DNA of 64,000 nt from Cladorrhinum sp. PSN259 (Eukaryota > Ascomycota > Sordariomycetes > Sordariales > Podosporaceae). Shown here piece by piece: positions 56,601 to 64,000 of this stretch. The notes under the pieces are model-generated. The model was not told where the DNA came from. It worked only from the letters and a program-made list of their open reading frames with translations, and ran no database searches. The stretch lies in contig MU867060.1 in NCBI GenBank assembly GCA_033725935.1, positions 558,001 through 622,000 of the forward strand. Reading direction: 5' to 3'. Position 1 is the first letter of the stretch. Every line of letters begins with the position of its first letter. Position numbers and translations under genes: made by a program.

Positions 56601-59049
56601 TTTGGACTGTGATGATGCATACGGCGAGGGGCAGGATGGGTGGGTGATTTCTTCTTTGGATATATCAATTGGTTTTTTTCTTTTTAATATTTGGGGATAG
56701 GAAAGGGGCTGTACAATCATAATCACTATTTGTGGGCTTGGGATTGAGTTCGGCTTTTTCAAGGTGCTTTTTCTGTTTTCTACCAAGCACTAGGGATTAT
56801 AATGGGAGAATGGAGGGATGAAATGATCATGTGTTAATGATAATATATGAGATGAGATACCTGGCTCTTTTTTATGGCCATCAAAGTAATATCTATTTTT
56901 GAAGCAAGTTTCCGTCCCACGAACTAGGTTTCGTTGATGATATCGGATGACTCATCCTGTTCTTTCGCGATTTGCTCGTTGTGTAATGCCGCTCCATATG
57001 AAGAGGGGAAGAGGGGAGAGTTACCACATGGCTCACTATCTCCAACAATACGACGTGACTGATGTCACAACGCCCCGAACCGTTCTTCTAACTTTACGGC
57101 TGGAAAGAATAACGTTGAGGGATGGATAAAGGAGTAGAAGGAAGGTGGTTCCCCTGAAACTTGACATGTCGCGAGATCTTGGACCCCGTCTTGAAGACAG
57201 AGGTAGGATATATATCCAAATATTTCGGAAACAGGGGAGATATGGTCTGTGTTAAAAGATCACCAATACATTGTGCATCAGACCGGTTGAATGCGACCAA
57301 AAATGTCGTGCGTTGACGGGAGGTCAGGGGTTGAGGGATGAGACGCTCGCCCCGACGATGAGATCCCTGTTTTGTTGTCGATCACTGACTGGCTAAATTG
57401 ACTTTTTCTCCTGGTGTAGAACTGTCCATGTGTTTTTCCCTTTTTTTAGTGACCCTGTCAAACCTGTCAAAAGCTTGATGGTGAAGATCTTCCAGTCAGT
57501 GGGGCTTGTTGAGAGCATGGGAGAAGAACATCGCGAAATGCCAAGTTTTGGAATGGCAATGAAGACAAACAAAAACCTTTGAAGATGATTTTAGAAACAC
57601 CAAATCTCGCTTTTTTTTTTTCTTTGCGAAAAAGAAATGAGATTGCGACTGCATTCTATACACTAGACGCGGCCGCCATAAATATCGGATTGAATAAGCG
57701 CGGTAATCTTGGTTACAACGGACGAGGTTGCAGGCGCTGTGGTACCTTTGCTGTCTGATTGATCTTTTAAGGTTGGTGAAATGGGCTAGCATGTTTCGAC
57801 ATCAACGGCAGTTGTGGCTTTGCATCCAATCGCTCGCAGCTTGGCTTGTGCAGGTGCAACCGCTATGACCCACTTTATTCGACGTCGCCAATCTGAGGTT
57901 TGCCGCGAATGGACGGCACGACTGGATGAGGCGCATCTATCCCGCATGCTCGTGCCCCCTGTTTCCGTAGTGCAGATCTGGGGGAAGGTCACTTCCAACC
58001 AAGCAGGTGCCGTGAAGGTACCTAGTGGGATACCATTTACATGGGTGGAAGGAGCCTTCAGGCAAGCCAGAACCACACGTTCAACGGTCCTGCTTCTTGA
58101 AGGAAACATCTAAACATCTGACAAACGAAGCGCCTGCTGCCCAGTTTTGCTATTGCAACATGGCCGTACTTGCCCATCGAATGAACCGGGTGAGGTCTGG
58201 ACTCCCCCCCGGCCATTTTCACCTCGCCAAGGTCTCTTTCGATTCCGATTTTTACTTCACCAGGGACCAGAGTATTCTTAGGTCATGAGCCCATGCCACC
58301 GTATGGGCGGGCGCGAACCATGATCCTGTATTTTCTCTTCCTACCGTAGGCGGAAACCCAAGGCGAGTTGAAGCCCTGGTTCCGATGGTGGTACATACAT
58401 GGCTTGACTGACACCTTCATCCATCCACATCCATTCCACATCCATTCCATCTCACCGACCCCGTGTTTCTTTTTGTTTCCTTTGTCCATTGTTATCTTCC
58501 GACGAAACGGTGGTCCGTTCTCCCATAGCCGTCTTGGGACTTTTCTCATCACCCACCAGACATCTGCCGTTCTTCTTCACCATCACCAGATAGGAGTGGA
58601 AATCTGGTGAGGGCAGAGCATTGTTGTTCCAGAAAGGCATTGTACTCGGATCGAGCACCTCGTACGGTTTCGTTATCATTGTCTTGTCTAAGCTATTCAT
58701 AGCTCGTAACAATGGGAAGATAGCATCCTCACGCCACTATCTTCTGCCCTTTAGCAGTGCTATTGTTCACTCTGGACGTTCATAACTCCTCATTTAAACT
58801 TCATTTCACACGCGGGCGCCCCACCGAACGGTTCCGACTTGCTGGCTTCAAGATATACCACGGCTTATCAAACTCAAAAAAAAACCAAAACCCGACACAT
58901 ACACAACATTTGTTTATCTTACCCCCACAAAGCCGATAAACCCACACAGGAAACCTTACGTGCTGGATACACGATCTTTCCTTTTCCCTTCAACAAAAAA
59001 AAACCCAAAACACGGCTATTTTACTCCTTAATACGCCATAAAAACAGCT
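56601..59049. other. Intergenic region (2.4 kb)
   Basis: AbaA-like 3' flank, then the promoter of the LPMO-like gene. An open frame at 57814-58113 on plus and its partner on minus have no recognisable features. No RNA gene or repeat family is seen. Confidence 0.4.
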
Positions 59050-60447
59050 ATGAAGTTGTATTCGAATCAAGGCCTTTTGGCCGCAGGCATTCTTGCTCTC
59101 TCGGGGACTGCATCAGCTCACTCATGGCCGGAGAGGACGATTCGTCTGGCACCAAATGGTACCATGATCGGCCCACCTGGCTTCGACAGAGCTCACTTCG
59201 AAAGAGGAACAGGACCGCAGGAGGACTACCTCGTTCCACCAAACAGTGGGCCAAAGATCTACACCCCTGATATCAAGTTGGTCAAGGAGAGCCAGCGCAA
59301 GTTGACAGACACCAGCTACTCTGAGAAGTTCCCTAAGCTCAAGGTTGCGCCAGGTGACTTTGTGGCCATTCAGTACGCAGAAAACGGCCATGTCACCAAG
59401 CCCGACAATACCAACCCCTTCAAGCCCATCAATCGCGGTACCATCTACCTCTACGGAACGACCGAAACAGATCTCGAAAATGTCAACTTTGTTGACGTAC
59501 ACCTGAGGTGGACAGCCGATGGGAAGGGTGGCAATGGAAAGGGAAAGCTTCTGGCAACAAGAAACTACGATGACGGTCAGTGCCACGAGGCCGAGCCGAT
59601 GGGTCCTGATGGAAAGCCGTTTGATAACGAGGGTATCCTGACATTTCGGAAGAAGTTCATCAGCAAGAACGATGCGTTGTTGTGCCAGTCTGATGTTCAG
59701 ATCCCGCTTGATGCTGAGGTTGGGAAGACTTATTCCATTATCTGGGTTTGGGACTGGCCCGACATGAACGTCCAGGGTGTCGCCGTGCCGCCTGCGTCCT
59801 ACTATGCCAATCAGACGGACTCTAAAGACCCTTATGTTACCATTCCCGAGGCTTATACTGGCGTCTTGGATTACGATATCGTCGACCCCTGCTCCGACGC
59901 CCTCGGCTCAGCCAAAGGCCCGGGATGCAAAAAGTCAAGATCCATCGCAGCCAACAAAGTCGCATTCGCATTCAACCAGCCCCCCACCCAGAGAGGCATT
60001 CAGCGTCAGATGATGAACCCCTTTTTGGTTAAGGTTCCTCAGGCCGGATTCGACGTCAAGACCGCCAAGGCCGATCCTAACAACATCCCCCTCAAGTCTC
60101 TTATCGGACTAAGACAGAAGCCTAAACTCCCCCTTGGGGGTGATATTCTCAACGTTCAGGAGAAATACTTTGAGGCTCCCAAGGATGTGCCGCAGCCGCC
60201 TCCCACTGCTAGCAGTGTGCCTACTACGAGAAGGAAGACTGCTACTCGCATCAACACTAGGACTAGAACCCAAAATACTTCCGCCACAAAATCCCCTGCG
60301 ACTTCCTCAACTCGCGGTGGTAATGAGTCTTGCGCTACTGCTGGGGCTCAACAAGTTCCTCCTCCCCAGTTTGTTATTGTAACTGTTACTGTGCCTGCGG
60401 CTACAGAGTATGTCACTGTTTATCAGAGTGCTTCCGCTTCGTCTTAA
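59050..60447 (+). CDS. Secreted LPMO-like protein (DUF7492-type)
   Basis: A single-exon gene of 465 aa. The first 23 residues (MKLYSNQGLLAAGILALSGTASA) are a signal peptide whose natural cut leaves His24-Ser-Trp as the new N-terminus, as in copper enzymes with a histidine brace. The next conserved block, RLAPNGTMIGPPGFDRAHFERG, matches the fungal family I know as DUF7492. A second candidate ligand lies in YAENGHVTKP (about residue 116). GQCHEAEP, LLCQSD and DPCSDALGSAKGPGC give paired cysteines. The C-terminal 100 residues are Pro/Ser/Thr/Arg-rich and end in FVIVTVTVPAATEYVTVY. Oxidative attack on a polysaccharide is possible but not shown; the family has no settled activity that I know of. 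Confidence 0.82.
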   Translation: MKLYSNQGLLAAGILALSGTASAHSWPERTIRLAPNGTMIGPPGFDRAHFERGTGPQEDYLVPPNSGPKIYTPDIKLVKESQRKLTDTSYSEKFPKLKVAPGDFVAIQYAENGHVTKPDNTNPFKPINRGTIYLYGTTETDLENVNFVDVHLRWTADGKGGNGKGKLLATRNYDDGQCHEAEPMGPDGKPFDNEGILTFRKKFISKNDALLCQSDVQIPLDAEVGKTYSIIWVWDWPDMNVQGVAVPPASYYANQTDSKDPYVTIPEAYTGVLDYDIVDPCSDALGSAKGPGCKKSRSIAANKVAFAFNQPPTQRGIQRQMMNPFLVKVPQAGFDVKTAKADPNNIPLKSLIGLRQKPKLPLGGDILNVQEKYFEAPKDVPQPPPTASSVPTTRRKTATRINTRTRTQNTSATKSPATSSTRGGNESCATAGAQQVPPPQFVIVTVTVPAATEYVTVYQSASASS

Positions 60448-61282
60448 AAATGTATAAGAATCGGCGGCTTGCTTATGAGAGATGTGCTTGGGAGACGAAC
60501 TGACTTGGAATATGGAAATTTCAATTTCTTTTTTTTTCTTTTTTGTTATTGAGGGATATGAAGAATGAAACAACCGCATACAGAAAAGATGGGATGAAAG
60601 GATGGGTGGATGGGTTTACATCAACTAGATTTTCTTTGTTTACTTGATTGAGAGGCCGGCTCAGAGTCGTCGTCGATACGGATGGGGAAGATGGGTGGAT
60701 GGGCGTTTTTGTTTTCTTGTCTTTTTTCTTTCTTTTGTTTTGCATCTACCTTGGGGCAAACGGGGGAGGAGGATATACCCTGGCTGGTCTGGTCCATATC
60801 ATATTTCCCTTCCGTTTGTTTTGGCTTACTTTGTACCTTCTTTTCGAGTAACCTTATGTGGTTTCAAGTTTAATGCACAAACTTTTTTGATAGAAACCAA
60901 AAACAAATGCCTTGCTTATTATCTTTCTTTTGAGTGAAAAGAAGATCCTTGTTGGCTAATGATGGTGATGGTATTGTTAGGTGACTTCTGAGAGTGGCAT
61001 TGACGGAATATAAATTGCCCTTTTACCCCCAAAGAAAAGTATATACGCACATAGCGATAACTTGGCGATATCAAGAAACTTTCATCCTACACAATAAAGA
61101 TTGCTAGAAGGCTCATAAGCTCACCTTTCTAATCACGGGAAACTAAAACGGCAATGGTCCTTTTCCAGCGGGAACTCCTCCTCAAAAAAGGCGCCGAGGT
61201 ATTACACTCACTGAATCCGCTAAATCAAGCAGCAGTCAGTCTTTTTTAATGTAATTAACCTGCTCACCGTGTTTGCGGAGTA

Positions 61283-61316
<34 letters not shown>

Positions 61317-62877
61317 TATGAAAAGGTACCTGTATGCTGCGGTGACCACTAGGACAATGGCAATCTTTGCCGGGCTTGATTGATCAAGACTTATGTAAAT
61401 AGAGACGGGGGTCGAAGAAGATGCATAATCAAGCCTTTCAAAAGTATAGAGTAAGTTATGTATGTACCTTTGAAGAAAAAAGACAAATAATAATGTGGGT
61501 TCGAACAAAGCATGAACGTCCAGAGAGATGACTTAAAATTGTGCGCCGTGGGGAAAAAAAAAAAAAAGGCGTATAGGAGGAGGAGGATAATGTTGAAGTG
61601 TGACAAAATTCTTTCATCTCAATCTCAGTTATTCTTTTTTCTCCACCAAACCCCTGACTTCAACTAAATCATCAAACTTGAAATCTTTTTACCCATCTCA
61701 AGGACACAAGAGTTGGAGCTCCATAGGCAGAAAGTGACAACAAACACAGATGAATAACTCCCACAAACCCACCCAGAGAACCAATGCATGTCTAGCAACA
61801 AAATTTTTATTCCCATGTCATCTGTCTGATAGAATTTTCTTTCTCAAGAAAGGAAACAAAAAACAAAAAGGTTTCGCTCACAAACAATGTACCTATAAAA
61901 AACAGTATTTGTTCAAAGATTGCGCCTGCCCGTCTCCTTGTCCCCGTTTCCCTTTCCTTTCCTCTTCCTTTCCTTCCAGCTAACTCCGACACCCGACCCT
62001 AAAACAACATCGCTCCTGGCCCCCTTCCTCGAGAGTAGTGATAAACGAGAGAGAGAAAAAGAGCAACAATAAAAACTGACTGAACTGTTCTAGCGAGAAG
62101 TAATTACTCGAACAAGGGTATCTAACAAAAGAAACAGTGATAAAAAAGAGACACACCAAAACCATAACACAAAGCTTGGATAGATAGTGGTATATGAGCC
62201 GAGCTGGTGGTGGGGTGAAACAGCTATACATGACCCTTCCAAACTAAGTGTGTGTTGGGTTCAAACATTAAACAATAAAAGAAAGCCACCGCAAGGGGAT
62301 ACGGCAGGCTGAGAAACCCGAAACCCTGACAGCCCAAAGCGAGAAGAAGTTGGTGGTGGTAAATGGTTGGGTGGCGGCCAGAATTGGTTGTTGAAGATCA
62401 TGACCATTCTGTGAAACCAAATATCATCAACGAGGCTCGGTTATCATGAATCTCTGTCCAAGGGTGAGAGGGGTGATATGCTGATGGTGACTCAAGCCGG
62501 AAAGCTCGGCGAGAACACAAAAGTGAACTCACTGGACAAATTGCTGTGCCCCGAACCCCCCCCCAACCCATATCAATTTCCCCAAACGGTAGCTAATCCG
62601 TGATCATCCACGACACACGAAAAAGAAAAGTTCCGCGATCCGCGCGAGGCTCACGTGCGGCCGAGCAAGCCTTTTCTCCTTGGTGTAAACCAATTGCGGG
62701 GGCGGATTCAGCCCAAACTTCAGCCCTGTCTCTCCCCAGTGTCCCCCTATTTCTTGCACCCGTCATTCCCCAGGGTAACTCCGAGCCGAAGAATCGCATA
62801 TGTGCGACATCACTCAACCACCGCCCCCAAAAGCGGCACAGCAAAGCAACCCTCTGCAGTTACACATGACCACCATC
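60448..62877. other. Convergent intergenic region (2.4 kb)
   Basis: 3' flanks of the LPMO-like gene and of the gene at the right edge. It contains a TG microsatellite at 61285-61315. Open frames here are short and simple in sequence. Confidence 0.4.
61285..61315 (+). repeat. TG microsatellite
   Basis: About fifteen TG units in a row within intergenic DNA. Polymorphic length would be expected. Confidence 0.9.
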
Positions 62878-63952
62878 TTAGATAAGAATCGACATATTCT
62901 TCCTCGTATCAGCATCCTCAAGTTGAACCCCAAAGACTAGCCTAAACAGCTCCCTCAGACAATTGTACTGAGGTGACCGCATCATCATCCACCCGACACT
63001 TTTGGCCACATCTATCGTAGTAAATCGCCTTCCTCTCACAGGTAGCGTAGCCGGTGAGCGAAATGACGCATCGTTCAGCACCAGGTTTTTGTATTGTTGC
63101 AGCAGTCCAGAGTGAGCACCAAAAGCAGTAGGCGGCAAACTCTTGACAAAAGCCTGAAGCGACGCTGCCCCTCCCGTGCCATCCGCAGCCGCTGCGTCGC
63201 GGCTGAATCCAATATTCATCGCAGCCTTCACAATCAGTGCCTTGATGCGCGTGATATTGATATCTTCAATCGTAGTGGCCGTCTTTGCCGTGCTCGATGT
63301 ATTCTGACTATACCCTGACAAATTTGAAGCATTGCTGGACCAGCGTCCACCCCTATCACTCCGAGTGTCTGAAGCCGTTCCTAATACGAGAATGTTTGGC
63401 GGCATATGCGGACTAGCATCCGGAGAAATAGGCGTGTCTTCGAACTCCGTAACTGGCGTTTCCGGCACGGCGCCGTGTGATCTGGATGGCCGAGGCTCGA
63501 GATCTGCGAGGCTACGGAGGCTCTCCCTCTTCGAATGCAGTGATGCGCGGCTCCCGGCATTTGATCGCGAGATATCTGACTGGTGGCTGCCGCTACCCAT
63601 TGACTGAAGACTTCCAAACGCCCCCGGGCCCGCAGCGAAAAAGTTGACTTGATTTGGTCTCGGGGTGCCTCGATCTGGTCGGACCTGAGTCCAGCCCTCG
63701 CGGAAAATATCACAAAGCTCCCAGCAGGCTTGCACAGCCGAGCCTAACAGCTCTTCATCGGGCGCTTTTCCGTCTCGTCGGCTCTGCCGTAGACTGAAAA
63801 GCATCTCAGCCAAAGCCCAGCAGGCTCGCAGTAATGAGTCAGTTTCTTCAGCGAGCTCGCTCCTCTGTTTCATCAATCGATGGCACAGTGTGATGTAAAA
63901 ATCCAAAGTCCGCTCTCTGAATGCCTCGGGCAGTGTTCGGCTGTCTTGGGCG
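62878..63952 (-). CDS. Conserved fungal protein of unknown function, 5' part outside window
   Basis: The terminal exon of a minus-strand gene, about 357 residues visible. The exon start is placed at 63952 after an intron end with CTAAC and ATATAG, and the first full codons read AQDSRTLPEAFRERTLDFY. The first part is helical (YITLCHRLMKQRSELAEE, then LLRACWALAEMLFSL). A Ser-rich disordered middle contains PETPVTEFEDTPISP, a likely phosphorylation region. A second helical part (IKALIVKAAMNIGFS...LQAFVKSLPPTAFG) runs to the end NMSILI. I do not recognise enzymatic motifs. It may belong to a fungal DUF with roles in polarity or cytoskeleton, but I cannot name it with confidence. Confidence 0.8.
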
Positions 63953-64000
63953 CTATATAAACTATCTCCGCGTTAGGCCATAGAATGCATCATGACTGTG

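Noticed and set aside
57814..58113. 99-aa open frame (plus) with a 107-aa partner on minus
   Set aside because: No motif, no splice partners and no conserved-looking stretch. It could be a tiny orphan gene but I cannot support it.
1..64000. CRISPR array, bacterial operons, riboswitches or biosynthetic cluster
   Set aside because: The window is fungal nuclear DNA. No regularly spaced repeats and no PKS, NRPS or terpene genes were seen.

Overview
This window is nuclear DNA from a filamentous ascomycete, most likely a sordariomycete close to Sordariales. The evidence is short introns (about 50-150 nt) with GTRNGT donors, CTAAC branch points and CAG acceptors; a lone Neurospora-like 5S rRNA gene; a TEA/ATTS developmental regulator of the AbaA type; a fungal tyrosinase; and several fungus-only families (fibroin-3-related, RCR, DUF8004-like, DUF7492-like). 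Exon joins were worked out by hand from splice signals and reading frame. There are no transcript data behind them.

Layout. 1-3664: CCT4 (minus, cut by the window edge) sits head-to-head with the 26S proteasome ATPase RPT1. 4508-5401: Cys-rich orphan. 6490-7225: SF3b p14 spliceosome subunit, with a coding-like in-frame extension after its TGA. 8811-10192: STIMATE-type membrane protein. 10827-12540: decayed NACHT/STAND gene. 13241-13359: 5S rRNA. 14028-15967: RTG2-like Ppx/GppA protein. 16500-18248: Zn2Cys6-like regulator. 21670-25244: large Pro/Ser-rich DUF8004-like protein. 28699-30508: fibroin-3-related membrane protein. 32720-33377: RCR-family membrane protein, divergent from RPS16 (34836-35487). 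37892-38720: ARL8 GTPase. 40712-41076: a MITE-like element with 37-bp terminal inverted repeats. 41586-45363: RNA polymerase I subunit RPA135. 46201-48246: tyrosinase. 48658-48935: sequence gap with a duplicated flank. 49388-50205: dynein LC8 in seven exons. 51415-52530: shuffled MRD1 relic. 53199-56600: AbaA-like regulator. 59050-60447: secreted LPMO-like (DUF7492-type) protein. 62878-63952: 3' part of an unrecognised fungal protein.

Most intact genes are housekeeping: chaperonin, proteasome, splicing, ribosome, Pol I, GTPase and dynein. There is no biosynthetic cluster. The accessory signal comes from the two relics, the MITE, the tyrosinase and the LPMO-like gene. The strongest candidate for something undescribed is stop-codon readthrough on the p14 gene: the TGA is followed by CAG TTA, which fits the CAR-YYA readthrough context, and then by 79 in-frame codons whose second half has strong coding-type third-position bias.
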